Below, one piece after another: positions 1 through 6,724 of a stretch of DNA of 15,104 bases; the first letter of the stretch is position 1; each line of letters starts with the position of its first letter. A model generated the notes under the pieces. That model ran no database searches, was not told where the DNA came from, and worked only from the letters and a program-made list of their open reading frames with translations. A program made the translations under genes and the position numbers. This DNA is from CBCXVS01 sp965178525. Lineage in GTDB: Bacteria; Tectomicrobia; Entotheonellia; Entotheonellales; Entotheonellaceae. The stretch is taken from positions 1 to 15,104 of the forward strand of contig CBCXVS010000197.1 of the NCBI GenBank assembly GCA_965178525.1, in the 5' to 3' direction.

Positions 1-804
1 GCCGTCCCCTTCATTGTGATACAAGGTCAACCCCTGGCCTTTAAAATAGCGTACGGGACAATAATCCTTGGTCGGCGTACCATAGGTACAATCCAGGCCC
101 TGCTCCAGTGCTGGCGTCCACTCGACATAACTACTCAGGACCAAGTCCAGCCAGCCATCTCGGTCATAATCGAAAAACGCCGCGCCAGTTCCCCACGTGC
201 CACCGCCGATCCCCACCCGCTGGGTCGCCTCGGTGAAGGTCCCATCGCCATGATTCACAAAGAAGAGATGGTTGACATAGCCGGAGACCAACACATCACG
301 GTCGCCATCATTATCATAATCGGCAACCGCCACGCCCATGCCATACAACGGCATGGCCATACCGGCCTGGCGCGTCACGTCTTCGAACGTGCCGTCCCCA
401 CGGTTACGATAAAGCTGCAAGGCCGGTTCAGGCTGCCCTACATCGGGCGCGGGATTGTCTGGCCAGGAGGTGCTATTGACGAACAGAATATCGGGCCACG
501 TATCGCCATCATAATCGAAGAATGCCACGCCAGAGCCAATCGTTTCCGGATACCACCGCTCTTCCTGCGCGCCGGCGACATGGGTAAAGTCGATCCCGGC
601 AGCCGCGGTGACATCGGTAAACAGAAGTGCGGATGTCGCGCTGTTGGCTTTGACTGCAGGCGGCGGTGCGACAAGTGGCGGGGCAGCGGGCGGCGGTGGC
701 CGCAAACGCACGAACACCGCAGCGCCTCCGATACAGATTGTCAGTCCTATGGCAAATAACCACCACGATCTACCGCGCTGCCCATGTGTCTGCTCATCTG
801 ACAT
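1..804 (-). CDS. Membrane-anchored FG-GAP/VCBS repeat protein, CRTAC1/UnbV-like (partial, C-terminus off window)
   Basis: The frame is open from an ATG at 804 to the left edge (268 codons) and has no stop in the window, so the gene is cut by the boundary. Residues 14-32 form a hydrophobic segment (uncleaved anchor or signal peptide), followed by a proline/alanine-rich linker (about 36-52). The rest is FG-GAP/VCBS repeats. Calcium-loop motifs start near residues 97 (DYDGDTWPD), 162 (DYDNDGDRD) and 212 (DYDRDGWLD), alternating with LYRNRGDGTFEDV-type strands at 131, 181 and 261. Proteins of this kind usually end in an ASPIC/UnbV domain, which would lie outside the window. The likely location is the cell surface or periplasm, with a beta-propeller that binds calcium and perhaps a partner protein; the ligand is unknown. 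The start is supported by GGGAGGG at 811-817, 6 nt upstream. It is a paralogue of the protein at 7214-9364. Confidence 0.9.
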   Translation of the reverse strand, partial: MSDEQTHGQRGRSWWLFAIGLTICIGGAAVFVRLRPPPPAAPPLVAPPPAVKANSATSALLFTDVTAAAGIDFTHVAGAQEERWYPETIGSGVAFFDYDGDTWPDILFVNSTSWPDNPAPDVGQPEPALQLYRNRGDGTFEDVTRQAGMAMPLYGMGVAVADYDNDGDRDVLVSGYVNHLFFVNHGDGTFTEATQRVGIGGGTWGTGAAFFDYDRDGWLDLVLSSYVEWTPALEQGLDCTYGTPTKDYCPVRYFKGQGLTLYHNEGDG

Positions 805-810
805 CTCCGA

Positions 811-850
811 CCCTCCCGGTAACGTTGCGGTGCCGCTATTCGGCATTATA
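811..850 (-). promoter_or_regulatory. Promoter -10 and ribosome binding site of the FG-GAP gene
   Basis: On the minus strand a perfect TATAAT lies at 850-845. It would start transcription near 838, giving a leader of about 34 nt that contains GGGAGGG (817-811), 6 nt before the ATG. The hexamer 17 nt upstream of the -10 (ATGCCG) matches the -35 consensus only partly. Confidence 0.5.
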
Positions 851-982
851 CGTGGTTGGAATGCAGCCGGCATCACCTGACTTCCGGTACAGTTCTGCTT
901 GACCCGTCGCAGCCAGTGTGCTAGGAAGGAAGCCATGTGAGTTACCGAATACAACGAGATACGACTCCCCATGATCATCGTC

Positions 983-1020
983 TACTCACGCCAACATACC
1001 ATGTGTATAGTCTGATTTTA
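983..1020 (+). promoter_or_regulatory. Putative promoter giving a leaderless ABC-transporter transcript
   Basis: TATAGT at 1006-1011 is one base from the -10 consensus and ends only 8 nt before the ATG at 1020. Transcription from it would start at or within a few bases of that ATG. The bases before the ATG (TCTGATTTT) contain no Shine-Dalgarno sequence, consistent with a leaderless mRNA. The -35 region (about 983-988) is poor. Confidence 0.4.
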
Positions 1021-2141
1021 TGAAAAGCACGTCATCAAGTAGTGAATTGCATCTCATTCGGGTGAGTAAAGCTTACCAGACAGGACTGCGCGCCCGTTCT
1101 CCGGCTTTGGACGAGGCCAGCTTATGGATTCGGCGCGGTGAAACGATGAGTGTCCTCGGTCCCACGGGTTGCGGCAAGTCGACGATGCTGCGCATTATTG
1201 CTGGGCTGGACATGCCGGACAGCGGCATCGTAGCCTTTGACGGAGAGCCCGTCGATCACCTCAGCCCCTCACAGCGCGGCATTGGGCTTGTCTTTCAAAA
1301 TTATGCCCTGTATCCGCATTTTAAAGTCCGCGGCAATATCGCGTTTTATTTTCGCCTGCGATGCTGGTCGGAAGAGGCGATTGATGACAAAGTACAGGAC
1401 ACGGCCCGCATTATGGGCATCGGCTTCGACAAACTGCTGGGCCGCATGCCGCGCAGCCTGTCCGGAGGCGAAAAACAACGTGTCGCCCTGGCGCGATGCC
1501 TCAGTCACAGCCCACGGGTGCTCTTGCTCGATGAGCCGTTTTCCAATCTCGATGCCGCCTTGCGGTTACAAACCCGGAGCGAAGTGAAACGGCTGGTCGA
1601 TCGCTTTAGTCTCACCACCGTGTTCGTGACGCATGATCAAGGCGAAGCCGTCGCAATGGGCCACCGCTTGGCCGTGATGCAGACGGGGTCTATCGTGCAG
1701 GTTGGCACCTTCCACGAATTGTATCGGCAACCGGTGAACCAATTTGTCGCCGGATTTCTAGGTAGTCCGCCGATGAATTTCTTTCCTGCACAGCGTCAGG
1801 GCATGACTGTGCAGGTGACCATCGACGACGCCCACATCAGCGTGCCTCTGCCGGAACGGCTCGCTCCACGGCTCGTCCCCGATGCTCACCTGTGCGTTGG
1901 CCTGCGCCCGGAACATTTTCGCTTAACGGATCCACACGGCCCACTCGGACTGCCCTGCCAGGTCGATATGGTCGAGCTGTCCGTATCAGACGCCTCACAG
2001 GCGATCTATGCCCAACATGGCGCCAGCACGATTTGCGCCAAGCTCGATTTGCAACCCGCCATGCGCCCTCGTGATACCGTGTGGTTACAGTGGTCTCCGG
2101 AATATCTGTACTATTTCGATGCGGACGGCACGTGTATTTGA
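1020..2141 (+). CDS. ABC transporter ATP-binding protein, MalK/UgpC (CUT1 sugar importer) type
   Basis: The 373-aa protein is an intact ABC ATPase. It has Walker A GPTGCGKST (47-55), Q-loop Q93 in VFQNYALYPH, signature LSGGEKQ (147-153), Walker B with D171/E172 in LLLDEP, and switch histidine H205 in VFVTHDQ. The C-terminal part (about 235-373) resembles the TOBE/OB region that marks the MalK/UgpC group, which powers uptake of sugars, polyols or glycerol phosphate through CUT1 permeases at the inner membrane. No permease or binding-protein gene lies in the window, so it may be an orphan energiser serving several importers, as MsiK does in Streptomyces; that is inference. No Shine-Dalgarno precedes the ATG at 1020. 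A later start (TTG at 1044) is possible but would trim only eight residues. Confidence 0.9.
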   Translation: MKSTSSSSELHLIRVSKAYQTGLRARSPALDEASLWIRRGETMSVLGPTGCGKSTMLRIIAGLDMPDSGIVAFDGEPVDHLSPSQRGIGLVFQNYALYPHFKVRGNIAFYFRLRCWSEEAIDDKVQDTARIMGIGFDKLLGRMPRSLSGGEKQRVALARCLSHSPRVLLLDEPFSNLDAALRLQTRSEVKRLVDRFSLTTVFVTHDQGEAVAMGHRLAVMQTGSIVQVGTFHELYRQPVNQFVAGFLGSPPMNFFPAQRQGMTVQVTIDDAHISVPLPERLAPRLVPDAHLCVGLRPEHFRLTDPHGPLGLPCQVDMVELSVSDASQAIYAQHGASTICAKLDLQPAMRPRDTVWLQWSPEYLYYFDADGTCI

Positions 2142-2217
2142 AGACGTTCTCAGCATCTGGGCATCTTTACCTTTATCTATTATCTATGTCTCCAGAGGCA
2201 AGATATAGGAGCACGCC

Positions 2218-3180
2218 ATGAACTATTTCATCAGCGGCGGCACCGGATTCGTCGGGAGCTATGTCGTTCGTGACCTCGCCCGTGAAGGCCACCAGATTGT
2301 CATTTTCGATCTCGCCCCGAATCGTGACTATCTTGCCGATGTACTCGCCCCGATAGAACTCGAACGGGTTCGCATCGTCCCAGGCGATGTGACCGATCTC
2401 CCGCTGCTCCTGCGCACGATGGGCGATGCGCCCCCCGAATGCATTGTGCACCTGGCTGCAACCCTCGGGATCAGTAGCGAAGCCAACCCACTGCGCTCAT
2501 TAAAAGTCAATTGTGAAGGGACGATCAACATCTTCGAAGCGGCGCTGACCTTCCAGACCCACAAAGTCGTGTGGGCCAGTTCAATCGCGGTCTTTGAGCC
2601 GGCAAGACGCCGTCCGCTTGGCGAAGTGGCCAACGATGCCTTTCATCACCCCAACGACCTCTATGGCGCCTGCAAGTCGATGAACGAGCAGCTCGGCCTG
2701 CATTATCGGCGTCAGCACGGCCTGGATTGCACGGGGGTACGCTTTTCCGTCGTCTATGGTTACGGCAAAGCCTTGACGTTGGCGCGCGGCACGGGAGCGG
2801 ATTTCCTCCAGGAGCTCATCGACAAACCGGCCCTTGGCCAATCCGGTGTGGTCCCACATGGGGATGAAATGCTGGACTGGCTCTATGTCGAAGACGCGGC
2901 GCGTGCTGTCGTGGCCGCCACCAAAACGGCGCAGAATCCATCCATTGGCTTGAATATTTGTGGGTCACGCCACACCATTGGAGAAGTGGCCGAGCACGTC
3001 AAGCGCCTGGTGCCCGCTGCACGGCTGGACGTCCAACCCGGCACGTGGGGTGGCGGTATACACTACGAATTAGCCACGACCGAGGCCGAAATCGGCTATA
3101 GCCCCCAGGTGCCACTCGAGGAAGGTTTACGCTGTAATATCAATAGTTTGCGCGCCAAAAACGGTTTGTCAGCGCTGTGA
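2218..3180 (+). CDS. NAD-dependent epimerase/dehydratase (extended SDR family)
   Basis: The 320-aa protein has the N-terminal nucleotide-binding motif GGTGFVGS (7-14), an acidic residue ending beta-2 (IVIFD, D31) that favours NAD(H), and GDVTD (56-60). The catalytic set is S121/S122 in ASSIAVF, with Y149 and K153 in YGACK. Length and motifs fit extended short-chain dehydrogenases acting on nucleotide sugars or related substrates. The C-terminal half, which decides the substrate, gives no specific assignment. TAGGAG lies about 6 nt upstream of the ATG. It follows the ABC ATPase by 76 nt on the same strand and may share its transcript, which would fit carbohydrate metabolism. The gap contains a direct duplication of TATCTAT (2174-2187) but no clear terminator or strong promoter. 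Confidence 0.88.
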   Translation: MNYFISGGTGFVGSYVVRDLAREGHQIVIFDLAPNRDYLADVLAPIELERVRIVPGDVTDLPLLLRTMGDAPPECIVHLAATLGISSEANPLRSLKVNCEGTINIFEAALTFQTHKVVWASSIAVFEPARRRPLGEVANDAFHHPNDLYGACKSMNEQLGLHYRRQHGLDCTGVRFSVVYGYGKALTLARGTGADFLQELIDKPALGQSGVVPHGDEMLDWLYVEDAARAVVAATKTAQNPSIGLNICGSRHTIGEVAEHVKRLVPAARLDVQPGTWGGGIHYELATTEAEIGYSPQVPLEEGLRCNINSLRAKNGLSAL

Positions 3181-3323
3181 TGTGCAAGGTCTCTAGCTAC
3201 CTGCCAAGTGGGCGTATCCCCAACCCAGTACCGAAACACACACAATTTATATTTTTCCCCTGGAGAAATGTATAAAGGCAATCCTGTCCAGGTACTTAAA
3301 GTCTCCTACTCGACCGCTCGATA

Positions 3324-3339
3324 AGTGATGTGCATCACA
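3324..3339. promoter_or_regulatory. Crp/Fnr-like operator (perfect palindrome GTGATG-TG-CATCAC)
   Basis: The sequence AGTGA-TGTGCA-TCACA matches the enteric CRP consensus TGTGA-N6-TCACA in 9 of 10 specified bases. It contains a perfect 14-bp palindrome at 3325-3338. It sits 112 bp upstream of the EAL-HDOD start codon. The best -10-like element nearby, TATAAA at 3271-3276, lies upstream of the palindrome, so the site could repress rather than activate; no strong -10 was found downstream. The binding protein is unknown. The cNMP-domain protein in this window has no DNA-binding domain and cannot be the binder by itself. Confidence 0.4.
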
Positions 3340-3450
3340 CAGGCGCTCTCTGCGTGCTTCAACACCCATCGATCGGAGGGTAACGTTCGCAGCGACACCA
3401 AGAGCGAGCGAGAAGTGGGAAACCGGCCCTTGCAATACGAGAAGATCCCC

Positions 3451-3771
3451 ATGAACGAACGTGTATCAGGTACATCCGTCACGGCAGCTCCTGACATAGC
3501 AGCACCCGCTCAGGTGCTCAAAGCCTTCGTGAATCGGCAACCGATCTTTGACGCGCAACGTCATGTCCATGCGTATACCTTGCTCCATCAGTCTCCGGCG
3601 CCCCGTCAGTACGAGAGTGATGAACAGCATCACAACACGCCAGTCTTGATCTGTTACGCTTTCATGGAAACAGGCATCGAGGCGCTGGTGGGGCCACACC
3701 GCGTTGCGCTCTATCTCACACGGGGCTTGCTGCTCATGGACTATGCCCGGTCTTACCCAAAGAGCGCGTGA
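3451..3771 (+). CDS. EAL-HDOD (YuxH-type) regulator, N-terminal part, ends at a frame break
   Basis: This frame encodes 106 aa and stops at TGA 3769-3771. After a short variable leader it contains VNRQPIFDAQ (27-36), the characteristic opening of EAL-HDOD proteins, then AYTLLHQ, which occupies the place of the ExLxR (EAL) motif but lacks its Glu and Arg, and ALYLTRGLL (86-94). The domain is cut before the EVL/EVTE strand, and the missing continuation is found at once in the -1 frame (3768-4712). This is therefore half of one gene, not a complete small protein. The joined product would be about 420 aa, near the family's usual length of about 400. ATG 3451 is preferred over the upstream ATG 3325, whose extra 42 codons look non-coding, although its own Shine-Dalgarno (GAGAAG) is weak. 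See the heptamer at 3756-3762. Confidence 0.72.
   Translation: MNERVSGTSVTAAPDIAAPAQVLKAFVNRQPIFDAQRHVHAYTLLHQSPAPRQYESDEQHHNTPVLICYAFMETGIEALVGPHRVALYLTRGLLLMDYARSYPKSA
3756..3762 (+). promoter_or_regulatory. Slippery heptamer C_CCA_AAG at the EAL-HDOD frame break
   Basis: In the upstream frame this reads C CCA AAG, which fits the X XXY YYZ pattern for tandem -1 slippage to CCC AAA. Slipping here gives ...SYPK-ERVILEV, which resembles the usual LPKERVVLE segment of the family. The upstream TGA follows two codons later (3769-3771). A possible stem (TGGTGG 3781-3786 with CCGCCA 3795-3800, one G-U pair, 8-nt loop) starts 18 nt after the heptamer, further than the usual 5-9 nt, so it is weak support for a stimulator. 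A simple one-base deletion or sequencing error would look the same. Confidence 0.4.
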
Positions 3772-4712
3772 TTTTGGAGGTGGTGGATTTTACCCCGCCA
3801 GACATCGAACTCACAGAAGCCATACACGAACTGGCAACAGCCGGGTACAGTCTCACAATCCATGCGAGTCATAACCCGGATGACTTACACGCCGTCTTAG
3901 ACGTAGCAGACATTCTGAAAATCGATCTCAACAAATGGTCGCCCGCCGACCTGCAGGATCATGTGGCTCGCTGCCGGCAATACAATGGCAGGCTTCTCGC
4001 AGACCATGTCACGACCGAAGAAGAGTTTGCCTCTTGTATAGAGCTCGGTTTCGATTATTTTCGTGGCGCCTTTTTCGGCCAGCCCGACCCGATTGAGCAC
4101 CACCGGAGCCCGACGAACCGTCCCTCTCTCCTGCACTTGATGACCAAATTGACCAATCCGACGACCGGGTTCAGCGACTTGGAAGACATCATCCGCCGCG
4201 ACGTATCGCTCACCTATAAATTGCTTCGTGTCCTTCAGACTACCGGGCACACCCCGCCACGCGCGATCAACTCCATACGTCAGGCCCTCAGCTGCCTCGG
4301 CCTGAAATCGCTGATCACGTGGGTAAGTTTCATTCTGCTTTCGGGCCTCGATGATACCCCACATGAGCTGACCACCACAGCCATGGTACGCGCCAAAATG
4401 TGTGAACTCGTCGCCCAATCCACTGGGCTGGTACACATTGACGCCTTCTTTCTTGTCGGTCTACTTTCCGCTTTGCATACGCTGCTCGGCACATCGATAG
4501 AAGACCTGTTGACTGATCTTCCGGTCGACAACGCCATACGGTATGCATTGTTGTATCATGAAGGGGAATTAGGCCGTATCCTACGTTTGGTACTGGCTTA
4601 CGAACGTGGCCACTGGGACGATGGGAACAACCTCGGGATCGACAGTAGTATCATCACAGATAGTTATCTGCGCGCCATTGTCTGGGCGGAAGCGCACAAG
4701 GAGCTGCAGTGA
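3768..4712 (+). CDS. EAL-HDOD (YuxH-type) regulator, C-terminal part: rest of EAL domain plus HDOD domain
   Basis: This 314-aa frame continues the EAL domain broken at 3756-3771. It contains VILEVVDFTPPD (Glu of the EVxE strand), ILKIDLNKW (KxD strand, about residue 50), LLADHVTTEEEF (where catalytic EALs have AEKVE; the Lys is lost) and LGFDYFRGAFFGQP. Next comes an HDOD domain (about 120-314) with IIRRDVSLTYKLLRVL, SIRQALSCLGLKSLITWVSF and RAKMCELVA. Loss of the EAL metal and catalytic residues suggests a signalling adaptor or c-di-GMP sensor without phosphodiesterase activity; HDOD domains lack the HD catalytic pair by definition. GTG 3768 overlaps the upstream TGA as GTGA, so coupled restart is formally possible, but that GTG is also the natural Val of ERVILE. 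Its TGA overlaps the next gene's GTG (4709-4712). Confidence 0.82.
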   Translation: MILEVVDFTPPDIELTEAIHELATAGYSLTIHASHNPDDLHAVLDVADILKIDLNKWSPADLQDHVARCRQYNGRLLADHVTTEEEFASCIELGFDYFRGAFFGQPDPIEHHRSPTNRPSLLHLMTKLTNPTTGFSDLEDIIRRDVSLTYKLLRVLQTTGHTPPRAINSIRQALSCLGLKSLITWVSFILLSGLDDTPHELTTTAMVRAKMCELVAQSTGLVHIDAFFLVGLLSALHTLLGTSIEDLLTDLPVDNAIRYALLYHEGELGRILRLVLAYERGHWDDGNNLGIDSSIITDSYLRAIVWAEAHKELQ

Positions 4713-5719
4713 CGTCCTGGCCTGCAGAGACGGAGTGTCATGACGACATTCATCAACTCATCGCGCGGGCTGGGGGTTCCCCAAACGCCAGCTTACTCGC
4801 CGATTTTATCGGCACACTCCTCCGGGCCCGGGATCCCGACCGCGGCGATATCAAAATTTTGCATCGGACCATACGGGAACTGCGCTATGCGTTCAGCGTG
4901 TATACCCGCTATCGGCACATCCGCAAAGTCTCCATCTTCGGTTCCGCCCGCACCCCGCCTGCCACGCCCATTTACAATCTGGCCAGCACCTTTGCCCAGC
5001 GCATCGCCGCGGCCGGCTTCATGGTCGTCACTGGCGCCGGGGACGGCATCATGAAAGCCGCGCAGGAAGGCGCTGGACGTGAACACAGCTTTGGTCTCAA
5101 CATTCTGTTGCCGCTCGAACAGGAAGCCAACGACATCATTCAAAACGATCCGAAGCTGGTGTATCTCAAATATTTTTTCACTCGGAAACTGCTCTTTGTG
5201 AAGGAAACAGACGCGTTTGCCTTGTTTCCTGGCGGTTTTGGTACACACGACGAAGCCTTTGAGGCGCTCACGCTCATGCAAACGGGCAAATGCGATCTGA
5301 TGCCGATCGTATTCCTCGAGACCCCAGGCAGTCGCTTTTGGCAGGATTGGTTGGAATTCGTCAAGCGCCACATGTTGGACCTGGCATTGATCTCACCTCA
5401 TGATCTTCACCTCTTTACGATTACCACCGATCCAGACGAAGCGGTACACGAAATTACCGCCTTTTACCGCATCTACCACTCCGCACGCTACGTCAATGGA
5501 CAACTGGTTATCCGGCTGCAACATCCGCTGGCAGACACCGTGCTCACCCAGTTGAACCGGGATTTCCGCGACATCCTGGCCCAGGGCAACATCGTTGCCG
5601 GCGGTCCCATCGGCGATGAAGCCGCAGAGGCGCCGGACTTGCCCCGGCTACACCTCTGGTTTGATCGCACGAATTACGGACGGTTGCGACAGATGATCAA
5701 CGCCATTAATCAGAGCTGA
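4709..5719 (+). CDS. LOG-family protein (TIGR00730/lysine-decarboxylase-like fold, PGGxGTxxE)
   Basis: The 336-aa protein has a central Rossmann domain with IFGSART (76-82), VVTGAGDGIMKAAQEGA (106-122), FTRK (157-160) and the signature PGGFGTHDE (174-182). These are hallmarks of LOG proteins, several of which hydrolyse nucleoside 5'-monophosphates to base and ribose 5-phosphate (cytokinin riboside phosphorylases, PpnN-like nucleosidases). The N-terminal 70 residues and C-terminal 100 residues extend beyond the compact 190-aa LOG core, so the substrate cannot be assumed to be a cytokinin; 'lysine decarboxylase' in older annotations is a misnomer. The GTG start overlaps the upstream stop as GTGA and has AAGGAG at 4698-4703, 5 nt away. 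Translation is thus very likely coupled to the EAL-HDOD gene, suggesting a shared role, perhaps nucleotide-linked stress control (inference). Confidence 0.88.
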   Translation: MTSWPAETECHDDIHQLIARAGGSPNASLLADFIGTLLRARDPDRGDIKILHRTIRELRYAFSVYTRYRHIRKVSIFGSARTPPATPIYNLASTFAQRIAAAGFMVVTGAGDGIMKAAQEGAGREHSFGLNILLPLEQEANDIIQNDPKLVYLKYFFTRKLLFVKETDAFALFPGGFGTHDEAFEALTLMQTGKCDLMPIVFLETPGSRFWQDWLEFVKRHMLDLALISPHDLHLFTITTDPDEAVHEITAFYRIYHSARYVNGQLVIRLQHPLADTVLTQLNRDFRDILAQGNIVAGGPIGDEAAEAPDLPRLHLWFDRTNYGRLRQMINAINQS

Positions 5720-5759
5720 GGCCTAACGGCCCACCTGCTTCCTTGCCGCTCTCACGAGA

Positions 5760-6476
5760 TCAGACATCCAGCTCAATGTGCAGGCGTTTATTGATCCGCC
5801 CTTTACTTTTGTAATCCACCACGCGGACGTGGCCAACTTCGCGCGTATTCGCCACGTGCGTACCGCCGTCCGCCTGTAAGTCGAGACCGACAATTTCCAC
5901 TGTGCGTATCTCGTCAATACCTTCTGGCAGCAAATTGATTTTGGTCCGAATGAGATCGGGAATCTGAAAGGCTTCCGCTCGAGGTAACACCCGAGTACGC
6001 ACCTCATGGCCAGCCTGTACCTCGGCATTCACCTTCGCTTCGATGTCATGCACCAATTCCTGGCGCAGGATTTCGAACTCAAAATCCATGCGGCCTTTCA
6101 ACGGATCCATATTGCCGCCCGTCACCTGGGCGCTGTAGTCACGCCAGACGACGCCACATAAGATATGCAGCGCCGTATGCGTTCGCATTAATTGGTAGCG
6201 CCGCTCCCAATCCAATCGCCCCACGACCGCCATCCCCGGCGATGGCAGTTCTCCGTCAACCCAATGCCACACGTGTGGCCCTTGACGTTTGACCTTGGTC
6301 ACCGCTAGCTCATAGGCGCCCACTTCGAGCACACCGACGTCGGGCGGTTGCCCACCACCTCCTGGGTAAAACGCCGTTCGGTCCAGCGCCATGGCGCCTT
6401 CGTCAGTATGAACGTCAATCACATGGGCATTAAATTCCCGAACGTAGCTGTCTGCGTGACAGAGTAGGTTTGTCAT
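5760..6476 (-). CDS. Alanyl-tRNA editing protein, AlaX family
   Basis: The 238-aa protein resembles the free-standing editing domain of alanyl-tRNA synthetase, which deacylates Ser-tRNA(Ala) or Gly-tRNA(Ala) in the cytoplasm. It has the glycine-rich FYPGGGGQPPD (37-47; AlaRS has FYaEgGGQ), the zinc-binding HTALH (H100, H104) and ADGGTHVANTREVG (202-215) with H207. AlaRS and most AlaX proteins have Cys in CxGTH, but here the equivalent residue is D203, read directly from the sequence. The length fits AlaX-M, which has a short glycine-rich N-terminal beta-barrel before the editing core and no C-terminal extension. AAGGAGG lies 6 nt before ATG 6476, a perfect Shine-Dalgarno. The gene is convergent with the LOG gene (40-nt gap, no clear terminator) and divergent from the cNMP gene. 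Confidence 0.88.
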   Translation of the reverse strand: MTNLLCHADSYVREFNAHVIDVHTDEGAMALDRTAFYPGGGGQPPDVGVLEVGAYELAVTKVKRQGPHVWHWVDGELPSPGMAVVGRLDWERRYQLMRTHTALHILCGVVWRDYSAQVTGGNMDPLKGRMDFEFEILRQELVHDIEAKVNAEVQAGHEVRTRVLPRAEAFQIPDLIRTKINLLPEGIDEIRTVEIVGLDLQADGGTHVANTREVGHVRVVDYKSKGRINKRLHIELDV

Positions 6477-6658
6477 CCTTGGCCTCCTTCACTCATCGTC
6501 ATACGGTATCGTCATGCAACGTTGTCAGAACATAGGAAAATAGAAGGTAACAGGATCGCCGAACAGAGAGCAAGTACGTGCAGCATGATGAAAATCCGGT
6601 TTCGACAGACGGTCATGGCACGATCCTGGGACACGCCGGCTCAACTCTGTGTTATGCA

Positions 6659-6717
6659 TGCTATAATGACGTGTCTCAGTGGGTGCCTACCGCTCGGTAC
6701 AGGTCTCAAATAAGGAG
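6659..6717 (+). promoter_or_regulatory. Extended -10 promoter and ribosome binding site of the cNMP-domain/FG-GAP operon
   Basis: TGCTATAAT at 6659-6667 is a perfect extended -10 element (TGn plus TATAAT). The region 16-18 nt upstream has no convincing -35, as is common with extended -10 promoters. Transcription would start near 6674, leaving a leader of about 50 nt that ends with AAGGAG (6712-6717), 7 nt before the ATG at 6725. Confidence 0.6.
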
Positions 6718-6724
6718 AGACGCC

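Noticed and set aside
16..759. A 247-aa open frame on the plus strand
   Set aside because: It is antisense to the FG-GAP gene (1-804, minus). The minus frame has a start, Shine-Dalgarno and clear repeats; the plus frame is low-complexity and matches nothing.
1020..3180. A sugar-uptake operon
   Set aside because: Only the ATPase is present; no permease or binding-protein gene accompanies it, and the epimerase alone does not define a sugar pathway.
3768..3800. Stem TGGTGG/CCGCCA as a frameshift-stimulating structure
   Set aside because: It starts 18 nt after the heptamer, is only 6 bp and includes a G-U pair, so it is mentioned but not claimed as a stimulator.
3897..5371. Long minus-strand frames at 3897-4436 and 4793-5371
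   Set aside because: They are shadows of the EAL-HDOD and LOG genes, whose plus frames carry the family motifs.
5715..5735. GGCC-TAAC-GGCC hairpin after the LOG gene as a terminator
   Set aside because: The stem is only 4 bp and there is no T-run.
6522..6713. A possible 63-aa protein upstream of the cNMP gene
   Set aside because: It spans the promoter TGCTATAAT and has no Shine-Dalgarno or recognisable motif.
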